Shown piece by piece: positions 1 through 11,100 of a stretch of DNA of 64,000 nt. A model generated the notes under the pieces. It had not been told where the DNA came from, did no database searches, and saw only the letters and a program-made list of their open reading frames with translations. Each line of letters opens with the position of its first letter. The first letter of the stretch is position 1. The DNA lies in the NCBI GenBank assembly GCA_016718315.1, contig JADKDV010000009.1, forward strand, positions 1 to 64,000. Direction: 5' to 3'. Both the position numbers and the translations under genes were made by a program. Source of the stretch: Candidatus Obscuribacter sp. (lineage in GTDB: Bacteria > Cyanobacteriota > Vampirovibrionia > Obscuribacterales > Obscuribacteraceae).

Positions 1-170
1 TAAAGATAAGGACGGCGGCCCGTGACTTTATTGCGCTGTGAAATCAGTCTCATCACACAAGTCTCTTCGTTGCCCTCCATGGAGACAAAGAGCTGGCGGC
101 ATTTGACCTGGCTGGCAAAATCTACCCTGCGTCTTGGTTCTTCTTCCTTGGGATGAGGGAAGAGCCCCAT
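1..170 (-). CDS. Partial hypothetical protein (runs off the window edge)
   Basis: An open frame on the minus strand begins with ATG at 170 and is still open at base 1, giving about 56 residues. The start reads MGLFPHPKEEEPRRRVDFAS and continues as a basic, mixed-charge sequence. The RRRVDF stretch faintly recalls the RxxxR start of PilZ domains, but that is too weak for a call. It lies downstream of yraN on the same strand and in the indel-rich first 13 kb, so its true start may be further upstream in another frame. Confidence 0.3.
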   Translation of the reverse strand, partial: MGLFPHPKEEEPRRRVDFASQVKCRQLFVSMEGNEETCVMRLISQRNKVTGRRPYL

Positions 171-353
171 GGCGCTGGATTTGAGAGACCATCCTCGCCG
201 CTGGTTATTTGAGCTAGACGCTCTTTGTCATCGGGGTTGTTTTTACGGTCGGACCAAGACAAACATGTGTTTTTCTCCTCATCAACAGCCTAAGTGTAGG
301 GCATGTAGATGATCGGTCAACTTACAACCAGCTCAATTTAGGCGAAATGTGCC

Positions 354-833
354 TTAAGAAATTTCAATGCTGGCGCTGTCAAAGACACTCTTAAGATGAG
401 TAAGTTTTGATTTTTGCGAAAGGCTCACGAGGATCTTGCTCTCCGAGATAGCTGTAAAGATCCAGGCAGGCTCATCCAGTAAATCCACCAGGATGAGGTC
501 AAATCTCATCTCTACAACTATTTAATAACAGTCTCGGATTTTTGTCTCCAGATAAGCAAAAGCAGCGGAGATATTTTGCCTCTTGCATATGTCGACAGCC
601 AGTTGTCGGTGTGCTCGCAGGCACTGGTGGGACGGTCGATACGCCTGGTTTTGACCTCGATAAAGACGAGGCGCGTCGCCCTCTCTGGCGATAATATCAA
701 TCTCGCCGTCTTTGCCATTGGAAGTTGCGCTCCAAAATCTCGATATGTGAGTCTGTGAGCCACTGTGCTGCGACATCCTCACCTACCTTGCCCAGCGTTT
801 GTCTACGCTTCTTATCAATCGCCCCTGACCCAT
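354..833 (-). CDS. yraN: YraN family (UPF0102) endonuclease-like protein, frame broken
   Basis: Two overlapping minus-strand frames together spell a YraN/UPF0102 protein of about 130-150 residues. The N-terminal part gives KVGEDVAAQWL, the middle gives GEIDIIAREGD in one frame and VFIEVKTRR in the next, and the C-terminal part gives RFDLILVDL followed by LTHLKSVF. GEIDLIA and VFVEVKTR are the signature motifs of the family, which has a restriction-endonuclease-like fold and an unsettled cellular role. At least two single-base indels interrupt the frame. The ATG at 833 is the likely start, with a further indel just after it. The gene diverges from serS. Family assignment is firm from the motifs; whether the breaks are real is doubtful, given the state of the neighbouring essential genes. 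Confidence 0.7.
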
Positions 834-903
834 GCAGTCCTCACCTTTGCCTTATATAATCGACTCACTTTTATAAACGTCGTTTCTTCCCAAGAAGTTC
901 AAA

Positions 904-2186
904 ATGCTTGACCTAAAATTTATCCGCGAATATCCTGACAAAATCAGGCTTCTCTAGCCCAGGCGCTTACGCTTTGGCTTTACTATCAAACCGGTAGTAG
1001 AGGTCGATGCCCGTCTACCGCAAAGCTCAGGGCGAATGGGAGTCTCATCGCCGCCGCAACGAAATTTCGGAGATGTTTAAGACTGGTAAGCTGCCCAAGG
1101 AAGAACTGGACAGCCTGCGCAAAGAAAGCCCGAGACTAAAAGCGTCAGGATGAAGTCAATGAAGAGTGGGTCAAATTAGAAGAAGAACTCAATGCTGCTC
1201 TTGAAATTCGCTTTTCCCAGATGAAGAGTCAGACGGTGAAGACGAAAACGGAAACAAGAAGTATCATGGGGCACCATCCCCAGTATAAAAAAATCAACGC
1301 ATCATGCACTATAAATTGGTGTGTTTAATTTGGGTGGTTTGACTTTGACGTTTGGTGTCAAAATCGCTCAGTCACGCTTTACTGTGCTGATGGATTGGAG
1401 CGCCAAAATCGAGCGTGCCTTACATGAATTTGATGCTCGATAGCCACGGCAAAGAGGCTATACCGGAAGTATTTCCGCCAGTATTGGTAAACCGTGATTG
1501 TCTGGAAGGCACTGGTCAGTTGCCTAAATTTGAAGGCGACTATTACGGGTTAGCTGATGACGATCTTATCTCATCCCCTACAGCCGAAGTGCCAGTCACC
1601 AACCTCTATAGAGGCGAAGTACTGGAAGAAAGATATCCTGCCACTGTTGCACTGTGCTTATACGCCAAACTTTAGAGAGAAGCAGGCTCCGCCGGTAAAG
1701 ACACCAGAGGCTATCAGACAGCACCAATTCAATAAAGTCGAACTAGTCAAATTTACTTTCTGAGACCTCCGAAGAAGAGCATGAAAAGCTGACTCGCGAT
1801 GCCGAGATGATTTTGGAGCACTGAAGCTACCTTTTATCGTCGCATGCTACTTTGTGCCGGAGACATGGGCTTTTGTGCCCGTAAATGTTATGACCTCGAA
1901 GTGGTTTCCTGTAAGACAAGTATCGTGAAACCGGCTCTTGCTCTAACTTTGGCGACTTTCAGGCGCGCCGAGCTGGGTCTTAAATACCGCCCCGCAAAGA
2001 TCTGGTGGCAAGGCTCTTACTTGCCACGCTACAATCAGTGGCTCAGGGGACTGGCTATTGGCAGGACTCTTGCTGCAATACTGGAGAATTATCAAAACGA
2101 AGACGGCTCTGTCACAATCCCGGACGTACTGCAGCCCCTATCTCGGTGGCGTAAGAGAAACGAAGCCAAGCTCACCAGTGAGCTAA
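904..2186 (+). CDS. serS: Seryl-tRNA synthetase, frame broken by many indels
   Basis: Class II aminoacyl-tRNA synthetase that charges tRNA-Ser. The start MLDLKFIREYPDKIR is the classic SerRS N-terminus, followed in shifting frames by the charged coiled-coil arm (RKAQGEWESHRRRNEI, then KLPKEELDSLRKE). The catalytic core is recognisable: EAIPEVFPPVLVNRD, GTGQLPKFEGDYY, SPTAEVPVTNLYR, EAGSAGKDTRG, RQHQFNKVELVKF, CAGDMGFCARK and TLATFRRAELGLKYRP, then motif 3 GLAIGRTLAAILENYQNEDG and the terminal LGGVRE stretch ending at TAA 2184-2186. I count at least eight frame changes. An essential single-copy gene would not survive this, and the corrected protein keeps all family motifs, so sequence error is the likely explanation. 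A hypothetical membrane-protein gene starts one base after the stop. Confidence 0.85.
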
Positions 2187-2187
2187 T

Positions 2188-3045
2188 ATGCCCGAATTCC
2201 AAAACCGATACCAGCGCACTTTCATCGGGTCCGTCGCCGATGCGACGCCATCGGTTTCGTCCAAGCTACCTGTCTGTTTTCAGCTATCGCCCATACAGCA
2301 GCCACACTAATATGTGTCTATGCTTTTAGAGAGGCAATTTGCTCGGTTTCGCCAGCCAAGCTAATGCAGTTTGTGCCGGAGCACATGTTTTTATGGCGCA
2401 CTAGTTGTTTGCTTGTGCTTCTGTCCAGAATCTCTACTCTTGTTTTTATCCTGGCTATGCGCGAGGTATTGGAAGAAAATAACGCTATCTAGTTGGTATT
2501 GCTGTTTTGTCTTTCGATTGTGGCATCTGGTCAGGATGTGGAGGCGATTGGTCGGATGATGGTGCTCTTTGGTGATATCGCGCTGCCAAGGCTATATCCG
2601 CCAGGACTCAGTGCAGCTCTGACGGCTACTAATCAACCAGTCATTGACTGAGACATTTATGATGGCCAATCTACTTTTATGGTATGGCTGGTCTCTGTAT
2701 TGCTCTTTGTCTGACTAAGACTAGAGTATTGCCGCGTACACTTGCCATTGCTCATTTGCCGGTCTGGTCAATAATGTTGCTTGCCAGTGTTTCTACATTT
2801 CGGCTATCTGCCAGTATCGATCGTTTTAGTTTTTACGTCCAACTAGCTCTATCTGTCTTGTCGGTTCTTTTCGGGAGTGGCTGGCTGATGCCATGCTGCC
2901 CACGCACGACCCTGTCGCTGCCAAAAACAATAAATCGACCGAGAGTACAGCTGCTATTTCTGCACCAGAGCACGTTCGTGAGCCTGAGAGTGATGAGCCC
3001 TCTGATATGGATAATTCGGGCTTCTTTTTTAAAATTGGTTGCTGA
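2188..3045 (+). CDS. Hypothetical multi-pass membrane protein, frame broken
   Basis: ATG at 2188 follows the serS stop directly (MPEFQNRYQRTFIGSVADAT). Several frames then carry hydrophobic segments with coherent composition: MQFVPEHMFLWRTSCLLVLL, TLVFILAMREVLEENNAI, LVLLFCLSIVASGQDVEAIG, and a long hydrophobic stretch around 2,680-2,870. The last stretch, FREWLADAMLPTHDPVAAK, leads into a hydrophilic Ser/Glu-rich tail ending at the TGA at 3043-3045. Together they suggest a protein of about 280 residues with several membrane helices and a cytoplasmic tail. I do not recognise the family; the layout resembles DUF4386-type proteins only in a general way. Multiple indels prevent an exact reconstruction. 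Confidence 0.45.
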
Positions 3046-3169
3046 ATGGGCCAAAATGACGAATTGGCTGGATTAAACCCTTAAAATAATTCCAATTGGT
3101 TGGTAGTTGCTGAGTGATTGACTGGATTGGTGGTCGATCCATCATGGGTTTAAGGGTTATTGGATTTAA

Positions 3170-4768
3170 GTGGTATGTGCTGCGCGCATATTGGCTGGTA
3201 AACGTGATTGGTTGGACCTGCCTTCTGACATAAATCTGAGCCTCGCCGATGAGCGCACACCGCTTTACCGTCGCATTGTCGATGCCATAAGCGGTGCCAT
3301 TGAGAGTGGCAAGCTCAAAGCCGGAGATAAGCCGCCACTAACAGGGAGTTAGCCAGCAAGCTCAAGATTGATAGGTCCACAGCTTCCCAGGCCTTTGATG
3401 AGTTATCCAGTCGTGGACTTATTAAAAGACATGTTGGCCGTGGCACTTTGTCGAGTCCACGCCATAAAAAGTTACCGCACCAAATCCAGTGTGCTATGCT
3501 GCCATGCCTGTAAGCAGTGGTGCTATCGACTAACAAAACCCGCTATTATTCATCATATGCTTGAGCTTTATAGCCTAACGGAAAAACAACCACGCTTGAC
3601 TCAAGGCGGGATGTTAATATCTTTGCCGCTGGCATACCAGCTCGCTAGCTATCCCCAAGAAGAATTTGTAGACATCACGCAAGAGCTAATCAAAAGCTCG
3701 GGTGAGTCCAGTCTCTTTGAATTTTCACCGCCTCCGGTGAACCAGCCTTGCGCGCGGCTGTAATCAAACATCTAGAAAAGCGTCAAGTCATTGTGCGTGA
3801 TAGCGAACTGATGATCTTGAGTGGTTCTCAGCAAGGCATAGACCTGATGATAACCTATTTCTCAACACTCATGATCCTCGTTGTCACCGAAAACCCCACT
3901 TACTTTTACAGATTCATATCTAATTTTAAAAGCAGGCAAGCAGATATAGTCGGTTGCTCTTTGGATGATGAAGGCACCAGGTTGATGAGCTGAGTCCGCC
4001 TTGATGAGCGGGCGTGTCAAATTTATCTATTTGATGCCATCAGGTCAAATCCTACTGGTATCACTATGTCTTTTGAGCGGCGCCGCGCAAAGCTGTTTTG
4101 GCACTTGCTAGACGTTTGCCACACCAATATTTGAAGACGACTTCTCTGGTGATCTCCTTTATGATGGAGAGCCTCACACCACTGCGCTATCTCAGCCGAT
4201 GCCAGTGAGCATGTCATCTATCAAGGCACATTTAGCAAAGCGCTGGCTCCCGGTATCAGACTGGGTTGGCTCGTGGCACCACCACCGGTGATTGAGCGTC
4301 TCAATTTGCAAGCGTGGAGCGGATCTCGACGGCACTCTATGGCCTCAGATTGCTCACTGTTTTTGCGCAGAGGCTCTCCGACCGTCATCTCGCTCGTATC
4401 AACGCTACTTATACTCTGCGCAGAGATGCCATGCTCGGCGCTCTGGCTCATATTTTGCTGGTACTGGTGTTACTTTACCAGATCAAGGTGGACTTTTTCT
4501 CTGGCTCAAGCCGCCTGACTATATGTCAGCACGCAATTTATTGACCTTTGCCCAAGGGCTGGAGTGTCGTTTTTCGCCAGGGAGATCTGTGCTACGTCTC
4601 TGAGCCTGATGCCTCCACTATCGTTTATCCTTTATCCAACGATCAAGACACCCATCAAAGAAGGTGTCAAAAGACTTATAACGCTTGCAAGCTCATCTCG
4701 CTGAGCTTGAGGATAAAGCTCCTAAACAAACATATGGAGCCAATGCCGAACGTTTTGATTTGATGTAA
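3170..4768 (+). CDS. pdxR: MocR/PdxR-type regulator (GntR HTH plus aminotransferase domain), frame broken
   Basis: A winged-helix GntR domain is followed by a fold-type I aminotransferase-like domain, the MocR architecture. The HTH part is spread over two frames: DERTPLYRRIVDAISGAIES and KLKAGDK, then RELASKLKIDRSTASQAFDE and SRGLIKRHVGRGTF. The second domain gives MILSGSQQGIDLM, VTENPTYFYR, LMPSGQNPTGI, FEDDFSGDLLYDGEPHT, FSKALAPGIRLGWLVAPP and a C-terminal DQGGLFLWLKPPDY. The stop TAA at 4766-4768 lies 19 bases before pdxS. MocR proteins next to pdxST are usually PdxR, which senses PLP and controls pdxST; that role is inferred from position. Many indels interrupt the frame. The start is approximate, and ATG 3170 is used because RDWLDLPSDIN follows in frame. 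Confidence 0.7.
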
Positions 4769-4787
4769 TACTACTAAGGAGTAAGTT

Positions 4788-5708
4788 ATGACAGCTGTTG
4801 CTAAAAATAGGTGAATCCAAACCAACTAGAGCCACTGGCACCAAGCTGGTCAAAGAGTCAATGCCCGCCATGCTCAAAGGCGGCGTTATCAGTGGACGTG
4901 GTCATGCTGAGCAAGCCAAAATCGCAGAAGAAGCCGGTTACGTAGCGGTGATGGCGCTTGGCCGCGTGCCAGCAGATATCAGAGCCGATGGTGGTGTCGC
5001 CCGCATGAGCGACCCAGAGCTAATCACTCAAATCACTTGAAGCAGTATCTATCCCTGTTATGGCTAAAGCCCGTATCGGTCACTTTGTCGAGCCTCAAAT
5101 CCTGGAGTCTCTCTGAGTCGATTTGTGTGACGAGAGCGAAGTATTGACACCAGCCGACGAGGAATACCACATCGACAAACGCAAGTTTGATATCCCCTTC
5201 GTTTGCGGCGCTCGCAATCTTGGTGAAGAAGCTTAAGACGTATCGACGAGGTGCCGCTGATCCGCACCAAAGGCGAAGCCGTACTGGTGATGGTGGAAGC
5301 AGTCAGACATGCCCCGCACAACTCCTCGGCGAAATCCGCAGATTGACTGTTATGCCCCACGAAGAGCTGATGACCTATGCTAAATCAATCGGCGCTCCTT
5401 TTGAACTAGTGGAGCTTGTGGCACGCGAAGGCAAACTGCCTGTAGTTAACTTTGCTGCCGGTGGTATTGCTACTCCAGCCGATGCTGCTTTGATGATGCA
5501 AATCGGTGTAGAAGGTGTATTTGTTGGCTCCGGTATATTTAAGTCCGGCGACCCGATGAAGCGCGCTCTGGCTATTGTCAAAGCGACAACCTTTTATAGC
5601 GATCCTGAAGTCCTCGCTCAAGTTAGCCGTAACCTCGGCGAAGCTATGGTCGGACGCAATGCCAGAGAACTTACTGGTAAAGAAGCTCTCGCTACTCGCG
5701 GCTGGTAA
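4788..5708 (+). CDS. pdxS: Pyridoxal 5'-phosphate synthase subunit PdxS, frame broken
   Basis: PdxS builds PLP from ribose 5-phosphate, glyceraldehyde 3-phosphate and ammonia supplied by PdxT. ATG 4788 has an AAGGAG site seven bases upstream. Recognisable blocks are KESMPAMLKGGVI, AEQAKIAEEAGYVAVMALGR, VPADIRADGGVARM, PVMAKARIGHFVEPQILESL with the catalytic lysine of MAKARIGH, DESEVLTPADEEYHIDKRKF, FVCGARNLGE, then VVNFAAGGIATPADAALMMQ and GEAMVG up to the ARGW terminus. The active-site GGVI(M/S)DVVNAEQ reads GGVISGRGHAEQ because one extra G and one missing A compensate each other. Other indels and one in-frame TGA (5115) interrupt the gene. The corrected length, about 300 residues, is normal. 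pdxT starts two bases after the stop. Confidence 0.85.
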
Positions 5709-5710
5709 TC

Positions 5711-6347
5711 ATGTACAAAATCGGGATACTTGCCCTGCAGGGCGCCGGTGCGTTTTGCCGAGCATCAGCACAAACTGGGCTCTTGGAGCCTCCACTGTGC
5801 AGGTGCGCTTGCCCATCAGATGGCTGATAGTGCCGCAGATAGGCTGGATGCACTGGTCATACCTGGTGGTGAGTCCACCGCAATTGCCAGGCTGACCGAT
5901 GAGGGCAATGCCCCTATATTTGGTGCCATAAAAGAGCGTGCTCTGGCTGGTATGCCCATCTGGGGTACTTGCATGGGCTCAATATTTTTAGCTAAAGAGA
6001 TAGAAGGCTCCAGTCAGGGACGCCTCGCTCTCATGGACATAAAAGTGAGACGTAATGCTTTTGGTCCGCAAAAACGTAGTTTTGAAACACAGCTGTCTAT
6101 ACCGGCTCTGGGTGAGCCCGACTTTCATGCTGTATTTATCCGCGCACCGCTGATAGTGCAGGTGGGTGAGTCAGTAGAGGTGCTGGCCTCGCTTGGAGAC
6201 GAGCAAATAGTGATGGCACGGCAGGGGCATCTATTGGCGTCTTCTTTTCATCCTGAGATGACTGATGATGCGCGTGTGCATCAGTATTTTTTGAGTATGG
6301 TTGAGGCTGGTAAGTCTGTGGGTATGTTTAAGAAATCTCTCACTTAA
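5711..6347 (+). CDS. pdxT: Pyridoxal 5'-phosphate synthase glutaminase subunit PdxT, N-terminus frameshifted
   Basis: Class I glutamine amidotransferase that hydrolyses glutamine and channels ammonia to PdxS. The start MYKIGILALQG is the family N-terminus. The next 60 residues are spread over three frames (FAEHQHKLG, then LGASTVQVRL, then HQMADSAADRL). From about 5,840 the frame is clean: DALVIPGGEST, the nucleophile region WGTCMGSIFLA (usually GTCAG), and the His-Glu pair in SFHPEMTDDARVH. The length of about 205 residues fits the family. It forms an operon with pdxS two bases upstream. A normal PdxT is expected once the early indels are corrected. Confidence 0.85.
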
Positions 6348-6710
6348 TCGGGGTGACTCCCTTTGGGGACTAGTAATAAGTTTGTGAGGAATGTACTCTC
6401 TGGGTCCAGATTATCAATCATGTTTTTTGCCTTGGAGTAAATACTGAGGATTTACAGGATTTGGTGTCCGAGGAATCCTGTACTTTCCTCTTATATAAGT
6501 GGCTTTGTAAGCCACTCAGTTTGTCTGCGGTTTTTTGCTTTATCGCATTGCCTTTGCACGCCGATTTGATTTATTGGCTATGCGACTTCATCTACTTTTT
6601 AGAGGCGATTTGATGATCTCAACAAATAGTCTAGTCCTGAGTTTTGCGTGCCAGTTTTTTGAGCGCCTCAAAGACTAAAAGTTCAAGATTTTACTTGGTA
6701 CTGCAATTGG
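6348..6710. other. Intergenic region between pdxT and the LamG-like gene
   Basis: No supportable gene. It holds a small inverted repeat, GTGGCT TTGTA AGCCAC (about 6500-6516), with a T-run only some 15 bases later, so it is at best a weak terminator for the pdx operon. The right half, from about 6,600, may contain the lost N-terminus and signal peptide of the next gene in broken frames. Confidence 0.4.
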
Positions 6711-6713
6711 CTG

Positions 6714-8009
6714 TTGCTTTTGTCTGGCGCCTTGCTCCAGCGGGCTCTGGCTGTCACTGCTCCGACAATCACACCTGGCAGCGGCGTGTATTCGACTTAC
6801 CAGTCCACGGCGACAATTACAGCCACGCCGGGGGATCAGATCTATTTTACAATCGACGGAACAAACCCTTCTAATTCGTCGACACCATATACGGTGGCAA
6901 TTAGTCTGGGCGCCACTAATACTATCAAAGCTATAGCATACAGCGGTGGTGTGCCGAGCGCCATTACCACGAGCTATATACAAAGTGATGTCAACAGCTT
7001 GCCTGTACCTCGCACGGGTATGAGCCTCTGGCTGCGGAATTTTGGAGCCATCGTCAGTGGCAGCAATATTACTCAGTGGAGCGATTTGAGTGGCAGTAGC
7101 CCGGCAAACAATGCCACGCAGGCTACTTCTACAAAACAAGCAACTGTGGTGACGAGTGCCATAAACGGTATCAATGCCGGATTGTTTAACGGGTCGTCTA
7201 GAGACTACGCGTACCTACCAATCAATTTACAGACTTGACTGGTGGCTTCTCAATCTTTGCTGTGATCAAACCTCTCGGTACAGCCACTAAGACGTTCTTT
7301 TCAACGGCAAATGCAGGGACCTTCTAACCTCATCAGTTTGGAGACAGTAAATCAAGTCAGGCTGAACGCTTACAACGGAGTCGTTGCCAGTAATGTAATT
7401 ACTCCAACGACCAGTCTAACTTCAAATATGATAGTAGATGCAGTACATAATGGTGCCGCATCAGCAAGTATTGCGATAAATGGGACTACGCAGATATCAG
7501 GGACAGTGCAAAACCTGGTCAACATAGCGAGGACTCAAAACGTCCTTGGTGCAAACAATACGATTACCACGTATTGGAATGGCGAATTGGCTGAGCTGCT
7601 TGTTTACAGTCGGGGTGTGACCGAAACCGAGCAAGTCGATACAGGCGTTTTGTTTAACCGCTACCAGATTGATAATGCCACTGTGGTGGCTACGCCAATT
7701 ATTAGCGTGCCGACAAGCACATTGACTGAGCCGACTGAGGTAGCAATAGCTACTCCAACTCCGGGTGCGACAACGTACATAACCTTGGATGGGACCACGC
7801 CCACGGCTGCCAGCACGGTCTATCAATTTCCTGTGCGAATAAATTTTACACAATCGCTAAAAGCTATATCTATCAAAGCTGGCATCAGCAGCACAGTCGC
7901 TACATCGACCTTAACACTCAATGCAACAAGGTGGCCCGCGCCAAGTGCTACGGATTTGAGACCGCTACAGCTTAACTTGCAGCTTCCGACTACGGCGATA
8001 CCGCAATAA
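6714..8009 (+). CDS. Secreted lectin-like protein with LamG-type and chitobiase-C-terminal-type domains, frame broken
   Basis: A probable exported adhesin or sugar-binding protein. The first frame starts with a hydrophobic stretch ending ALLQRALAVTAPT, which looks like the end of a signal peptide. Then comes a CHB_HEX_C-type beta domain (PGDQIYFTIDGTNPS, TPYTVAISLGATNTIKAIAY). The segment MSLWLRNFGAIVSGSNITQW opens a concanavalin A-like (LamG_3-type) domain that runs through DLTGGFSIFAVIKPL and ends YWNGELAELLVYSRGVTETE. A second CHB_HEX-like domain follows (TPGATTYITLDGTTPTAAST, LKAISIKAG). At least two indels (near 7,220-7,240 and 7,310) break the frame. The true start is uncertain and may be upstream in another frame. 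It sits just before the giant YD-repeat gene and may be co-expressed with it. Confidence 0.6.
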
Positions 8010-8103
8010 GTCCAATCATCCAAATCAACTTTTCGCTTTAGTGCCTTCAACTGTCACGATCAATTACCCTACCCCACAGCTATTCAAGCCAAATACACAA
8101 CTA

Positions 8104-11100
8104 TGCAACCCATCAAGAGTATCAAGTCGATGTATCAAGTCCGCAACTTTCACAAAGTACTGGCGATTCTTGCAACTATGCTTGTGGTCGGTACAACACC
8201 GTTGGCGGCTCTCGAGATGCCAGCTGGCACCTCATCATGCCGGGTGGCTATCCCCCCACACCTGTGGCAGTAAATGTAAAGACCGGACTGCGCCGAGTGG
8301 GAGCCGGTCAAGACTAGTCTTGTTCTTTCGGCGACTCCTTCTGATTTGGAGATTGCTACAGGCAAGTCTTCCAGGAGCCTCTCATCCCGATGTCTGGCTC
8401 AGAGCAAGAGGGAGAAAACTCTGCACTTGCATCTGCAATTAAGTCATTTAAGGCAAAAGCAGATACCGAGGATTTATCAGCTTTTGAGCAGTTTTTGGAC
8501 AAATATCCAAAGAGCCGTTGGGCGCCATCGCTGCAAGTTAGTCTTGGGACAAATCAAATTTCAATCAGGCTACTTAAGTGATGCCCTTCGCATTGTGGTC
8601 ATCTGCTTGGGAGCAGTCAAAAGACGAGCGACAAACAAAAGTCTCTTGTGGCTAGTAGTGCTATTGCCAATTTGATGCTTTTAAATTCTCGGTTGGGACG
8701 GCAAGACGAATTAAAGAAGTATCTCGCTGAGGTAAAAGGTAGAGCGTTTTTTGGATCTGATGAGCAAAAGGTCGTAAGTGCCAAAGAAGGGCTCTGGAGC
8801 ATGGAGCACAAGCCGGAGTGCTCATTTAAGTGCGGACCATTTGCAGTTAATAACCTGCTCAATGCAGTTAATAAGACGCACTTGATGAATCCGATACTAG
8901 AAAAGGCTGAGTCAACCAAGTCCGGTACATCGCTACTCCAGGTCAAAGAATGGGCAGACAAAGTAGGACTCAAATATCAGATAGCAAAGCGCACCGCAGG
9001 CGCCACTTTAATAGTACCGTCGGTGATGCACTGGAAGCTTGATCACTTTGCAGCGCTAACTGAAGTTAATAACAATCGCTATCACCTCAAAGACCCGACA
9101 TTTGACACTGATGGTCAAAGTTGGATAACAGCTAAGGCCATTGATCAAGAGAGCGATGGGTACTTCCTGGTCCCTGCCGCAACTGCTCTACCTCAAGGCT
9201 GGCAGAGTGTCTCTGAAGATGAAGCAAAGACTATTCTTTGGCAAGGGGATTGCCAGTGGTAGAAACGGCAACAATAGTAATTGTCCTGCTCCGCAAAACA
9301 ATCCATGTAGCTGTGATTGTCCTAACGGGGGGAAGGCGGCAATAGTTGTGATAGTAGCCCAAAAGCTAGTGTATGGAGCATGCTTGCCACGTTGCATATT
9401 GCTGACAAACCACTAGGCTACGAGCCACCTATCGGTCCTGCAATTGGTTTTAAATTTGACTACAATCACCTCCAGACCAACCAGCCAACCACTTTTACCT
9501 TTACCAATGTGGGTCAAAACTGGAATTTCTATCAGAGACGGATGAAGGACGGCTCAATCGAGACATACAGCCAATCAGATGGTAGCTCTCCTGCGCGGAT
9601 ATTTTTGACTCAGGTGCAAGACCCGCAGGGCAACAGTGTCTTTATCCAATACGATGCCAATTTTAGATTGACTACAATTTATCTCTCAGCTGACCACGCC
9701 GTATGGTACGACAAGTTTTTATCAATATGTCCGGAGTAGATGTTTATCCTGCTCGTGGTATCAGATTTACATTCCCCGATGGTTCGTCATCTGTTCTTGA
9801 GAATTGGCTCAATGAGCCCAAATCGACATACTTTTGGGATCGCCATGCGATAGCGATGTATCCAAATGATCCGGTAAACAAAGTCTATACTCACTGCGAG
9901 CTGACGATGTTTACGATAGACATCAATACCAATCTTGAGGCATCGTCTATCCAAAAAGTGGTGCATCCGCTGGAGTGGTCTAGTCTGACATTTTTTACTT
10001 ATCCAATTAATCTAATCCCTAACTATTCCGGCTTTAACAACCTGGTGGCGTCCAGTACAAAAGATCTAGGCAATATCGTCGTCAATGCCACAGTGGGAGG
10101 TACACCCCAGGCTGGCGATACTGTCACCATCTTGATTGATGGAGTTTATGCCGGATACATAGTGCAGGCTGGCGATACGCTCGAAAAGATTGCCTCAGAG
10201 ATAGCGAAGTCAGTAAACAGCTCAGTTGATTATCAGACTCGTGGCATATCAGCAGGCGTGGCAGGTCGTGTCATCAGCTTGCGATCTGAGCAAGTGGGCA
10301 TGACTCACTACGGCAAATACATCAGTCCCGGCTCAACAGAGACATTGACATTTAGTTCTCAAGCTAGACAGACCACTATCGCTACTCTCACCGGCGCAAT
10401 AACTGCTGGAGACGTAGTGACTATTCATATCGATAATCCGGGGCGAGTATCGATAAACTACGCGGTCCAACCTGGCGACACTGCCACCACTCATTTGTAC
10501 CTGGCATGCCGCACTATTAACGCCAATGCCACATGGCAAAGTTACAACGGAGTTGCAACACCAAGCTGGCAACAATTTGCTAACATCCTTTAGTCCAGAG
10601 GCGGCAGACTATGCCACTGGCACGACAGGCACAGAGTCATTTGCATATAGCTCAAAGCGCAATGGCTCAATACAGCTAACAGAAAACCAATACAACTCGA
10701 CTGGCAACATGACCCAGACGATTGACCCTATCGGCAGGAAGTTTAGCTACAGCTATGCAGGCAAATGGCATCGACCTGCTTGAAAAACGCGAGACACAAG
10801 GTACCGATAACTACCTGCTCGGTCACTGGGAATACAACGCCAAGCATGAGCCGATAGTATTTATCGATGGCTCTGCGCAAAGGACCGAGTACACGTATAA
10901 CAGCTCTGGCCAGCCTTTAACCGTCAAGGACGCAAATAACAACACGACCACCATGACCTATACTGGCACTTGCAAAGCCACTGTAGGCGGCACCATAACC
11001 GCTGGCAATATTGCCACTATCACTGTGTTTGACGCAGGCCTTGCCGGTGGGCAAAAGGCTGTCAACTACACAGTCCTGGGCACAGACACGACCACTACAA

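Noticed and set aside
6499..6516. GTGGCT-AGCCAC hairpin after pdxT as a terminator
   Set aside because: The T-run is about 15 bases away, so it is not a convincing intrinsic terminator.
8041..8442. 133-residue frame read as a separate gene
   Set aside because: The competing frame from 8,104 gives a clear signal peptide that leads into the TPR/C39 protein.
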